Assembly: GCF_042219855.1 (NCBI RefSeq)
Contig: NZ_JBHJHP010000001.1
Coordinates: 62,001 to 126,000, forward strand
Direction of reading: 5' to 3'
Source: JBHJHP01 sp042219855
Lineage (GTDB): Bacteria > Bacteroidota > Bacteroidia > Bacteroidales > UBA5342
Length of the DNA: 64,000 nt
Part shown: positions 16,596-25,226 of the stretch, one piece after another
How positions within the stretch are numbered: position 1 is the stretch's first letter
Layout: each line of letters opens with the position of its first letter
The notes under the pieces: generated by a model
Databases searched by the model: none
Told to the model about the DNA's origin: nothing
The model's input: the letters and a program-made list of their open reading frames with translations, nothing else
Translations under genes and position numbers: made by a program

Positions 16596-17260
16596 TGTTT
16601 TCCTTTTCTTAAGCGGTTGAGCGTAAAATAGGGTATGGTATAAGAGAGCAAGACATATGCTAATATTACAAAATTCAGTTGATGCGTTGTATAATTCTCA
16701 GTTTGCCAAAGTGAAACCGTTATAGCGGTTAATCCAAGAGTGGAAAGAAAAATCCTGTATTTCCATCCGGGTTCAAAAAGCACAGTTGTTAACCATATGT
16801 AGGTTAGGTAACCTGACAATATCCATGTGAAAATGTTGGCTAAGGATGCCTTTACTACAAGGATAGGTAGAAAATGATTACTTATCATGTAGAAAGCAGA
16901 AATCAGGAGAATAGCGAATCCTGTGTAAATAAGGTAGCCATAACCGGTCATAAGAGCAAAAAGTTTTATCTCATTTGCAGGCAACAGCATGGTTAGTCTG
17001 TATTTATGGTTGTTAATTTCAGGAACAAACTGAAAAAGTGCAAGAATAAGAGCAAAAACTGCGGGCATTAGGTGCAATGCACTTTGGTACAGTTTATTTT
17101 GTGTTGCGATTGAAAAGACATTATTAACATATAGCTGGCCGGAAAACTGAGTGTTGAGTATCTGGGACCAGATAAATAATAATGATAGTAACACGAAAAT
17201 CCCAACGATGATGAACCATTTGGTTTTTAACCATTCTTTATAGAAAATACCCTGTATCAT
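16592..17260 (-). CDS. ABC transporter permease-like membrane protein
   Basis: A 222-residue protein with about six TM helices and a short loop after the first one, as in ABC-2 type permeases. It starts MIQGIFYKEWLKTKWF, the usual amphipathic elbow of ABC-2 export permeases. Start and stop overlap the ATPase and the DUF4857-like gene by 4 bases each, so the three are translated together. With the ATPase it should form an inner-membrane exporter or an extraction machine of the MacB/Lol type; the cargo is unknown. Confidence 0.75.
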   Translation of the reverse strand: MIQGIFYKEWLKTKWFIIVGIFVLLSLLFIWSQILNTQFSGQLYVNNVFSIATQNKLYQSALHLMPAVFALILALFQFVPEINNHKYRLTMLLPANEIKLFALMTGYGYLIYTGFAILLISAFYMISNHFLPILVVKASLANIFTWILSGYLTYIWLTTVLFEPGWKYRIFLSTLGLTAITVSLWQTENYTTHQLNFVILAYVLLSYTIPYFTLNRLRKGKQ

Positions 17261-17979
17261 ATCTTATCAATAAAGAGGTTTACAAAAATATCATCAAGGT
17301 TCGACCCCAGCTTTTTATGGTTGAGTTTAAAATCTGTCAGTGAAAGAGGAGGTATAAAGTCATTGTAATCCATTATTGCAACATCATCCACCAGTTTTTC
17401 CATGTCCTGTATAATGTGTGAAGTTGCAAGGACAGTCTTTTCATTGGTTCTGGCATAATCGGACAGGTCGTTAATAAACATTTGTCTGTAAACCGGATCC
17501 AGACCCATGGAAAAATCATCGAGAATAAGAAGGTCCGGATTTTGTGCCATAATAATGGCAAGTGCTACTTTTGAGCGTTGCCCACGGGACATCGTACCAA
17601 TTTTTTGCTTTAGTCCGATTTTGGCATTTGTTATATAACTGTTATACAGATCGAAATTCCATTTTGGATAAAACCGGGAGTAAAATTTTTCAGCTTCGGT
17701 TACATTCATAAAGGTGTACTGTATGTGACCTTCTATAAGATACCCGGTTCTTCGTTTACTTTGAACAGATTGTTTATTATAGGGTTCTCCGAATATGAAT
17801 GCTGAACCTGAGTCCGCTTCCAGAAATCCGGTCAGGATATTAATTAGGGTCGATTTTCCAACACCATTTGGCCCGAGTAATCCAAGTATTCTTCCCTGCT
17901 GAAGTGAAAAGGAAATATTATTCAACACTTTTTTTGTGCCGTAACCAAAGGACAGGTTGTGTACATCAATCACTTTCAT
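17257..17979 (-). CDS. ABC transporter ATP-binding protein
   Basis: A 240-residue ABC ATPase. Walker A is GPNGVGKST, the signature is MSRGQRSKVAL (a degenerate LSGGQ), Walker B is LLILDDFSMGLD with Phe-Ser in place of the usual Glu-Pro, and the H-loop is ATSHI. The Walker B variation places a Phe where the catalytic Glu normally stands, which is common in CcmA/YhaQ-like export ATPases of Bacteroidota but may lower turnover. It is coupled to the permease by ATGA and abuts the barrel protein gene. Confidence 0.85.
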   Translation of the reverse strand: MKVIDVHNLSFGYGTKKVLNNISFSLQQGRILGLLGPNGVGKSTLINILTGFLEADSGSAFIFGEPYNKQSVQSKRRTGYLIEGHIQYTFMNVTEAEKFYSRFYPKWNFDLYNSYITNAKIGLKQKIGTMSRGQRSKVALAIIMAQNPDLLILDDFSMGLDPVYRQMFINDLSDYARTNEKTVLATSHIIQDMEKLVDDVAIMDYNDFIPPLSLTDFKLNHKKLGSNLDDIFVNLFIDKI

Positions 17980-19428
17980 TCAAAAATCAACTTGTAATGA
18001 AATTTCAACTACAGAACGCATGCTTTGACCGTTCTCAGGTATTATAAAAGTACTGTTTAAACCAATATGGCTTAAACTTTCTGATCCAAATAATTTATGA
18101 TACTTCCCAAATGTACCATTAAAACTTAGAATTCCGGCATTCCTGTTAAAATATTGAATCTCTTTATAGTAAACATAGTCTGAAGGTATGCCATCGAGGA
18201 TGTCATTTTCTGATAAGTTGAACAACCGTTTAGAAAATCCGGCTTCCAGCGAGAATATATAATTTGGAGACTTTCGTTCAAAAGATAGGAGAACAAACGG
18301 ACTAATCCATTTGTAGCTGTATTTGTATCTTTGTATTATACCTTCATAATTCTCTTTATGCTCTGTGGATTCAATCCCGCTGTTTAAACTGAGGTTGTAA
18401 TGCCTAAGTTTAAAATCCAACACATAGGCAAATTTTTGAAACAGGTCATATTGCAGATATTTATCCACTGTTCCGTATATTTTCCAATATTCACTGACAA
18501 TAAGACTGTCATTGAATTTTCTTTTAATGAATTCTTTACCGGTTTTATTTTGTTGCGTAAATGAGTAGGACAGCTTATGGGTAAATCGCTTGCCCATTAA
18601 ACTTATATTTGGTTCTAATGAGAACACTGATGATTTTATCAATGCTTCAGGGATTAAAACACTCCAGCTAATATTACTTTGGGTTACCTTTGAATTATCC
18701 TGGTGGGCTTGAATTTTTAGCAAAGCCTGCAAACGCTTACTGGCATATGCTACATCCCCGTCTATTCCCAATTTTCTCTGTGTTATTTTACCTGTGTAAA
18801 ACTCGTAGTCAAACACATTTTCAGAAAGTCCCAATCCAAGTAATTGATAAATCTCAACAGGATGCAAGCCCTTTATCTGCATATCAAATTCATTTCCTGA
18901 ATTGATTATAAGCGGTATTAGACATAACTTTAATTGATAATAATTGACTTTAAGAACAGGTTTAAGACCCAGTTTATACCCGGTAATTTTAAATCGTGGA
19001 TCAATTCTGTTATAGGTAATTGAATTGGCATATGAAACGAGGGCTCCCAGGTTTATTTTTTTTGTCAGATCATGATAATAACCGCCATATAGGCTTATGT
19101 TATTACTGTAAAAAGTCTTTTTACTTTTCTCAAAGAGGAGGTAGGGGTAAATGTCAGGAGTATAAAAGGGCCAGAATGTGTTTTTTTGCTCAATACTCTG
19201 ATAAGATAGACCTCCTTCAAGTTTTATGTCGTTAAACAATTGAAATCCGGTATATGAGATGCCATAACGATTTTCATATTCCGGTTCATTCCAGTTAAAA
19301 TATTCTCCACTACTGAATCTGGAAAAAAGATTGAGGTGCGAATTAAAGGTTGATCCGGAATCCGCCTGGCCAAACAAATGTCCTGTTAGAAAAATATGAA
19401 ATAATATGATGGACTTAATCTTATTCAT
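17980..19428 (-). CDS. Outer-membrane beta-barrel protein (DUF6850-like)
   Basis: A 482-residue protein with a signal peptide ending near GQADS and then alternating hydrophobic/polar strands with many aromatic girdle residues, ending in SLQVDF, a typical C-terminal outer-membrane sorting strand. Its place between a DUF4876 lipoprotein and an ABC ATPase suggests DUF6850, though I hold the family name loosely. It has no plug and no carboxypeptidase-regulatory domain, so it is not a TonB receptor. It overlaps the upstream DUF4876 gene by 8 bases. It may be a passive outer-membrane channel for the ABC unit. Confidence 0.65.
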   Translation of the reverse strand: MNKIKSIILFHIFLTGHLFGQADSGSTFNSHLNLFSRFSSGEYFNWNEPEYENRYGISYTGFQLFNDIKLEGGLSYQSIEQKNTFWPFYTPDIYPYLLFEKSKKTFYSNNISLYGGYYHDLTKKINLGALVSYANSITYNRIDPRFKITGYKLGLKPVLKVNYYQLKLCLIPLIINSGNEFDMQIKGLHPVEIYQLLGLGLSENVFDYEFYTGKITQRKLGIDGDVAYASKRLQALLKIQAHQDNSKVTQSNISWSVLIPEALIKSSVFSLEPNISLMGKRFTHKLSYSFTQQNKTGKEFIKRKFNDSLIVSEYWKIYGTVDKYLQYDLFQKFAYVLDFKLRHYNLSLNSGIESTEHKENYEGIIQRYKYSYKWISPFVLLSFERKSPNYIFSLEAGFSKRLFNLSENDILDGIPSDYVYYKEIQYFNRNAGILSFNGTFGKYHKLFGSESLSHIGLNSTFIIPENGQSMRSVVEISLQVDF

Positions 19429-20617
19429 TCAAACCCGGGTTAGGAACCTGATGATTTAAAAAATCATAGGTGGAATTGTTCGTATCCCTGAATACTTTCC
19501 GACCATCTACATCTGAAACCAGTTTTCTTGAAATGCATGTTCCACTACCTTTGGTACCATTGTATGTAAAACCGGCATCCAGAGACTCAGGAAATCGTTT
19601 GAAAGCTTCAGCATTCTCATTCTCCAGAACATCAATGGCATCAATAACCCAGGTATTTGGTATATGTACAACGTATCGGACATGGCCATTCGGATAAGTA
19701 ACTTTTTCTTTGTGTTCAGTTATAAATGCTTCAACATCATCTGTTTTAGGATCAAGTATCATTAAACCTCCTCCAAATTTGACAAAAAAAGTAATGTCCT
19801 GGCTGGGTTCCATCGTAAATAATTCTTTCAGGTTCTCTGCTGGTGAATCCAAATCCGGTTTATTTTCAAAAATGACATAGAACTCGAAGTTAGCACTGGA
19901 AAGATCTACCGGAGAATTAACATTCCCATTGGGATCATCTTTATGATTAATGGCATCGCGTGCGATAACAATACTATTGCCCGGAAAAAGAAGATTTTGG
20001 TTTGTATTCTCAGGAATCTGCCAAAGCATATCAACAACAACACTGTCTTTGATGTAACTCCATCGATTATACCCATAACCTACGGATTCATGTTTAGCTA
20101 TAATAATGCCGCTGATGTCAATAGTCTTGTCACTGTTATTGTACAGTTCAAGATACTGATCCGCAAAATAATGATCTCCCGAATTGGTATAGGACCCGGA
20201 ATAATAAAATTCACGAATTATCAGATCACTCTTGAATGCAGGAACTATAATAAGTGTGTCTTCCGTGGATTCGAGTACTGAAATGATTTTATTTGCATTA
20301 AGTACAAGAGAATCGATAAAATATTCCTGCGATATAAACTCTGCATGCTCCGGCGATATTGTCACACTGGTGGATAAACTATAAAAACCCGGATCAAGAT
20401 TTTCGAATACCAGCTGGCCTTCAGAGTTAGCTTGGACCGTTACAGATACGTCTTTCTGGAGGTGTCTGAGTTTAACCGGAATATTACCAACTGCAACTGA
20501 TCCGAACTGTTCGTTAAAATTAACCTGCAGGGACAGGGAAACAGGATTCCTGTCAAATTCATCATTGCAACCTGTTAACCATAAAATGATGAGCACTATG
20601 TAAATTAATTTTTTCAT
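19421..20617 (-). CDS. DUF4876 family lipoprotein
   Basis: A 398-residue lipoprotein with signal MKKLIYIVLIILWLTGC and lipidated Cys17. Residues about 25-120 look like a carboxypeptidase-regulatory/PEGA-type beta-sandwich (VPVKLRHLQKD, GQLVFENLDPGFYSL). The remainder contains a lamin-tail-like stretch (DQYLELYNNSDKTIDISG) and a C-terminal segment ending in CISRKL, all features of DUF4876. Such proteins sit next to TonB receptors in Bacteroidota and likely cap or assist the receptor at the surface. It overlaps the receptor by 4 bases. Confidence 0.75.
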   Translation of the reverse strand: MKKLIYIVLIILWLTGCNDEFDRNPVSLSLQVNFNEQFGSVAVGNIPVKLRHLQKDVSVTVQANSEGQLVFENLDPGFYSLSTSVTISPEHAEFISQEYFIDSLVLNANKIISVLESTEDTLIIVPAFKSDLIIREFYYSGSYTNSGDHYFADQYLELYNNSDKTIDISGIIIAKHESVGYGYNRWSYIKDSVVVDMLWQIPENTNQNLLFPGNSIVIARDAINHKDDPNGNVNSPVDLSSANFEFYVIFENKPDLDSPAENLKELFTMEPSQDITFFVKFGGGLMILDPKTDDVEAFITEHKEKVTYPNGHVRYVVHIPNTWVIDAIDVLENENAEAFKRFPESLDAGFTYNGTKGSGTCISRKLVSDVDGRKVFRDTNNSTYDFLNHQVPNPGLNE

Positions 20618-23313
20618 TTTATAACGTAAGATAATTCAAATCCAAAATATAAAGGTGTATTAACCCGAATCAGGCTGTTACTTATTTCCTGTTCAACCAG
20701 TGGTCTGTTGTTAAATATATTGTTGGCCAGAAAAGACACTTTAAGCTTTTGCCTGATCTCTTTTGATATTTTCATATTGATCTGCGAAACAACTGGAAAT
20801 GATTCCTTTAAATAATGCGATTGCGAAGGCGTTTGTATATAACTTGCAAAATATGGATCATGTAGCATTTCATTGGTAAAATCAGAGATTTTGCCTTCGC
20901 GGTTTATCAGGGCAACCGGTATTTCTATTGTTCTCAAAGGCAGGTACGAATATAACCAAATGGTTTGAACAGAAACTGAGAAAATAAGCTGAGCTCTGGG
21001 AATATGGGTTATAAACCTTAAGTTAGATGATAACCTCTCTGATAATTTACCACGAGTTCCTTTGTAAATTCCTATGTAGTCAAACTGATAGCTTGTACCG
21101 CTATAGGGCAGATCATATACGGTTCCGGCATTAGTTATGGTTTTAGTTCTGAACCATGCCCCTGTTAAATTAATATAGGTCTGCACCGGTTCAATTTTGT
21201 CTGTTTTAATGCTATATTCAATACCTTCTTTCAGGGTATATACTCTGTTTTCAGGGTAGTAATATTTATTATAGAAATTAGCAACAGTATAACTCAGATT
21301 TTGATCTTCAGGAAGAAGTCTGGTATCTACAGCCTGTCCCGGATCATACACCCGGTAAGTTGAATTGATATAGTTAGCGGAAGGTAAAATACCATCAGAA
21401 TGCACCTCCTTAAATGCTGTAATTACAGCATGTAAAATATGATTATTAAATGTGATCCCAACTTCAGCTTTCTTGCTTTTTGCAGGAAGAAGGTCCGGAT
21501 TTTGAGTTGAAAGTTTTTGGGTCGTCAAAACGAGGTAACTGTTATCGGGATTTGATGTGTTGTATTGATTGTAACTGATCATATCAAACCAGGCATTGTC
21601 AGGGTGCAGATACCTCAGAATGGGAATTTTGTACTGTAAGCCATATCCAACATGAATGGCAAGCCAGGCATTTTTGTTTATTAAATATTTATATGATGTA
21701 TTCAGCCGTGGTTCAGGAAAGGTTTTAAATCCTGTTCCTTTAGTGGCATAGAACGTTTGTCTTAGTCCCAGTTGCGCATCTATTCTGTGCCTACCTTCAG
21801 TTTTATTTATGTTTTCTTCCAGATAAACAGCACCATGGTATAAGGCCGGTATTTCTGAAAATTTCTGTTTTCGAGGTGTAAATCCTTTTTTTACAGGTGG
21901 ATAGTTGCCTTCATAGTCAAAACCTTTCCCCAGGTTTTTCTCAAAGTTAAAATCAGCTCCAAGTAAAGCACTGGAATTTACTGTTGCTATTGATCTGCTG
22001 AATCTGGTATTTGATTTTAAAGCTGAAGAGAACGGCATACCGTTGAAACTGTATTTTGCCAAGGTTTCAGAAGGAACAAAATAACCAAAATTTTCACCGT
22101 TTGTGATGCTCATTGTAAAAGCAGATACTTCACCAAAGGATAGGTATTCTTGTATTTTCATCAACTCCCTGTCAATTTCTGATTCAATTGAAATGTCAAA
22201 ATGATTCATCAATTTACCTGAATTCCATAACTGGTATTTCAGAATAGCTCTTAACCCTGAATTATCTTCGATATAACTTTCATTATCAATAATCAGATCG
22301 TAGTCTTTTTTTTGTTGATCCAGTGTGTAATAGCCTGAAATTTTGCTGGTTAAAAGTTGGTTTTTATTTAACATATGTCGCGATCCAAGCGCTACATTTA
22401 ATCGCTTGTAACTTGAAATTGGTGTACGCACATCTGTTTTTGAAGACGTGTAGGATATATTGCCTCCAATGGTATTTTGCCCATTAATCTTAATCCCTTT
22501 TGAAAATCCCGCGCTGGTAAGGTTCGGATTATATTTAAGCTTTGCAACAGATTTAAGGGAGTAGATACTGGTTTTAACCTCAATAACTCCACTGGTTAAA
22601 TCCCCATAATGAGCAGACGGTATTCCTTTAATTATATTTACGGATTCGATGTTGTCGGTTGAAACTGACCGAAGATCGTTTCCTTTTGCAAAAGGATAAA
22701 AGCGTTGGACAAAAATAATCTTAGGATAATCTTGTGATGTTGTCAGAGCCTGCATTTTTGTATTCGAGGAAATCTGTATACCGTCTATAATTAATGCAGT
22801 CCCCAAAGAGCTTATATTATTGTAATCGATTTCCCGTATAAGTGGAGCATTGAATGTTGACAGATCAGGATTCTCCGTAACATTCCCTGGTAAAAGTTGA
22901 AAAACATCTTTTAACCCTGCAGGTTGCAAATACGAAAGGGCTGTTTCACCAATATAGGTACTGTTTTCTGTTATTGAATTTTCTTCTCCTGAAACAGTAA
23001 CCGTTTGTAAATTATAAGATTCCTTATTGAGTTCGATGCTATCTGCAGCCTCTCTTGCAAAGATCTCAACCGTTTTATAACCGATATAAGATATGATGAA
23101 ACGCGAGGAGTCAGAAGAAGAGCTGATCGTAAATCTGCCATTCTTATCCGTGATCACTTTAAAATAGTCATCCGCGTTTATTACGGTTGAGAATGGGAGT
23201 GGCTTTTTTGTGTCCGCATCCGTAACTGTGCCGGACACACTCTTTATCTGGGCTGTTACGGTTATATAAATAACAGAAAACAATATGCTCAGAAATAACC
23301 TGCCGGGCCGCAT
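20614..23313 (-). CDS. TonB-dependent outer-membrane receptor
   Basis: An 899-residue receptor: signal peptide ending near TVTAQIK, carboxypeptidase-regulatory-like domain at about 25-105 (VSGTVTDADTKKPLPFSTV), plug at about 115-240 (TALIIDGIQIS, then IESVNIIKGIPSAHYGDLTSGVI), then a long barrel ending ELSYVIK. There is no STN domain, in contrast to the receptor at 1651. It is embedded in the eight-gene operon, 5 bases after the T9SS protein gene and overlapping DUF4876 by 4 bases. The substrate is unknown; the coupling to an ABC unit and surface protein suggests a dedicated uptake system. Confidence 0.9.
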   Translation of the reverse strand: MRPGRLFLSILFSVIYITVTAQIKSVSGTVTDADTKKPLPFSTVINADDYFKVITDKNGRFTISSSSDSSRFIISYIGYKTVEIFAREAADSIELNKESYNLQTVTVSGEENSITENSTYIGETALSYLQPAGLKDVFQLLPGNVTENPDLSTFNAPLIREIDYNNISSLGTALIIDGIQISSNTKMQALTTSQDYPKIIFVQRFYPFAKGNDLRSVSTDNIESVNIIKGIPSAHYGDLTSGVIEVKTSIYSLKSVAKLKYNPNLTSAGFSKGIKINGQNTIGGNISYTSSKTDVRTPISSYKRLNVALGSRHMLNKNQLLTSKISGYYTLDQQKKDYDLIIDNESYIEDNSGLRAILKYQLWNSGKLMNHFDISIESEIDRELMKIQEYLSFGEVSAFTMSITNGENFGYFVPSETLAKYSFNGMPFSSALKSNTRFSRSIATVNSSALLGADFNFEKNLGKGFDYEGNYPPVKKGFTPRKQKFSEIPALYHGAVYLEENINKTEGRHRIDAQLGLRQTFYATKGTGFKTFPEPRLNTSYKYLINKNAWLAIHVGYGLQYKIPILRYLHPDNAWFDMISYNQYNTSNPDNSYLVLTTQKLSTQNPDLLPAKSKKAEVGITFNNHILHAVITAFKEVHSDGILPSANYINSTYRVYDPGQAVDTRLLPEDQNLSYTVANFYNKYYYPENRVYTLKEGIEYSIKTDKIEPVQTYINLTGAWFRTKTITNAGTVYDLPYSGTSYQFDYIGIYKGTRGKLSERLSSNLRFITHIPRAQLIFSVSVQTIWLYSYLPLRTIEIPVALINREGKISDFTNEMLHDPYFASYIQTPSQSHYLKESFPVVSQINMKISKEIRQKLKVSFLANNIFNNRPLVEQEISNSLIRVNTPLYFGFELSYVIK

Positions 23314-23318
23314 TGAAA

Positions 23319-24653
23319 TTACTGAATAATTAGCTTATGGACTGAGATACGATTGTCAATACCGGTAGTTCTGAAGATATAAATGCCACGACTTAAGGCA
23401 TTCAAATCAACGGTTGTGCTTCCGGAATATATAAAATCACTGACCAATACCTTACCACTCAGATTATACACATCATATTTTGCCTGCACTTTTGAATTTA
23501 CAGTGAAAATATTGTAACCGGTCCTAAACACATTTATATCACTGTTATATACTGCATGATGATATGAATCAGGAAGATTCATATCTGAAATATTCATTGT
23601 AAAAACAAAATCACTGGCCAGTGCATAGATTGAATCACCCAGAATTCCCCCAGCATCAAACAGAGTTTCACCCGGACTGTATGGTTCCCAGTTTTCGCCC
23701 CAGTCAGTTGTTAATGCTGTTTTCGAAGCTGATCCTACAGCCAGTATATTTTGATGTCCCAGATAAAACAGGTCATTGCAACCTAACATACTGAGTTTGG
23801 AAAAACTGTGGTCTTCAGGGGAATAGTCAAAAATACCATCACTTGTTGTAGCGATTAAATAATGATCGTTTTCAGCTTCAACGACATTATACACATAAAA
23901 ATTTGCATCGTTGTCATTTGCCGTAATCAGTCCCGGAGTTATATCAACCCAATTGCCATCCAGCGTTGTGTATAAAGCTTTATTGCCACCCAGAAATCCC
24001 AGCGTATCTTTAAAAAAGATCGATTTGATACTTAATCCTTCAAAGTCTGTGTTAAAGATATTCTCCCAGCTTTCACCAAAATCAGAAGATGTGAAAAATG
24101 CACTGTGTTTATTTTGTTCTGTTCCGTTTGTTTCCACCCAGTTAGCGTAGGTATAAATATTCTTTTTGCTATCCATGGCAACATTAATAATGTCTATTGA
24201 ATACGAACTATCCGCAAATGCATCTGTTACAGGATTTTGAGATCCATCACTTATGGCAGTATAATCGAAGATGTTCCAGTTCGAACCTTTATCGTACGAA
24301 ATCAGCAACAGGGAATTGACATAATCCTCTGGTTTTGCATCGTCTGTAAGTTTAATTCTTTTCAGACAGGTAAGTATGGTATCACCATAAATGGCCAGAT
24401 CATAATAGTCCACTGCTTCAGGATCAAATTTACCTATGGTGTCGGGAAGGTTAACATCATGCCAGCTCTGCCCCCTGTCAGTGGTTTGTTTAATTGCCGA
24501 ATTTAATCCCACAATAACTGCTGTATTTTCATCTACAACTACCATTTTTTGCAGGTTGGATCCATCGGCAATTTTGGTTTTATTCCAGGTGATCTGACTA
24601 AAAACAAGACTTGTTGAAAAAAATAAAATGAGGAAAAAACTTTGGGTACGCAT
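23319..24653 (-). CDS. T9SS-secreted protein with Asp-box (BNR) repeats
   Basis: A 444-residue exported protein: signal peptide ending near SLVFSQ, then a probable beta-propeller with Asp-box repeats TDRGQSWHDV, YDKGSNWNIF, SDFGESWENI and TDWGENWEPY, and a C-terminal type A T9SS sorting domain (about 375-444; DVYNLSGKVLV, then GIYIFRTTG). It is therefore expected on the cell surface or outside the cell. Asp-box propellers often bind or cleave glycans, but I see no sialidase catalytic set, so a binding role is more likely. It lies second in the operon, just before the TonB receptor. Confidence 0.8.
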   Translation of the reverse strand: MRTQSFFLILFFSTSLVFSQITWNKTKIADGSNLQKMVVVDENTAVIVGLNSAIKQTTDRGQSWHDVNLPDTIGKFDPEAVDYYDLAIYGDTILTCLKRIKLTDDAKPEDYVNSLLLISYDKGSNWNIFDYTAISDGSQNPVTDAFADSSYSIDIINVAMDSKKNIYTYANWVETNGTEQNKHSAFFTSSDFGESWENIFNTDFEGLSIKSIFFKDTLGFLGGNKALYTTLDGNWVDITPGLITANDNDANFYVYNVVEAENDHYLIATTSDGIFDYSPEDHSFSKLSMLGCNDLFYLGHQNILAVGSASKTALTTDWGENWEPYSPGETLFDAGGILGDSIYALASDFVFTMNISDMNLPDSYHHAVYNSDINVFRTGYNIFTVNSKVQAKYDVYNLSGKVLVSDFIYSGSTTVDLNALSRGIYIFRTTGIDNRISVHKLIIQ

Positions 24654-24662
24654 AGTTTTCGT

Positions 24663-25076
24663 TTATAATTCAAGGAGTAATTTATGTTGTTTTAAAAATT
24701 CTTTTGCATCAGATTCTGTCTTAAAAATATCGTGTGGTCCATCAAACCATATCTCATCCTTTTCAATGCCAATTTTATAGCAGTTAAACTGGTCAAAAAG
24801 AGATACTTTTTCAAGCGCTTTGCATCTAACCCCTCTTAATGAAACATCTAAAATTTCACAATGAACTGGTTTCCCAAGCATTACCTTTCCATCTTTGCTA
24901 TAGACAACAAGGCCCCAGGCATCCATGCCTTTTTTTAACCATTCAGGATTCGTTTTATGGCTTGGATCATTTAGTATTAAAAAACGCTCATCCTGATTTA
25001 CCGCTTCAGCCTTACGACACGAAATATGTGTAGTTGCAACTAAAATGATTAATATAGAAAGTGTTAAATATTTCAT
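24663..25076 (-). CDS. Small lipoprotein, first gene of the ABC/TonB operon
   Basis: A 137-residue protein with a lipoprotein-type signal (MKYLTLSILIILVATTHISC, Cys20). Three more cysteines (in KPVHCEIL, VRCKAL and QFNCYKI) and several histidines (DPSHKTN, GPHDIF) in a small domain hint at metal binding, somewhat like NosL-type copper lipoproteins, but the match is too weak to name it. It opens the eight-gene operon. If it is a metal-binding lipoprotein, the operon may handle a metal; this is inference only. Confidence 0.6.
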   Translation of the reverse strand: MKYLTLSILIILVATTHISCRKAEAVNQDERFLILNDPSHKTNPEWLKKGMDAWGLVVYSKDGKVMLGKPVHCEILDVSLRGVRCKALEKVSLFDQFNCYKIGIEKDEIWFDGPHDIFKTESDAKEFLKQHKLLLEL

Positions 25077-25226
25077 TTTAAGTTTAAAAAAGTAAAAATA
25101 TAAAAAATATACACTTCCGGCGAATAGAATATTTATAAATAAGAAAACATAAACACATTTTTCATTTATTTGCTAAAGCGCTCAGAAATTTGTTTTTTTA
25201 TACTACCAAACTCTTAAAACTAAACC

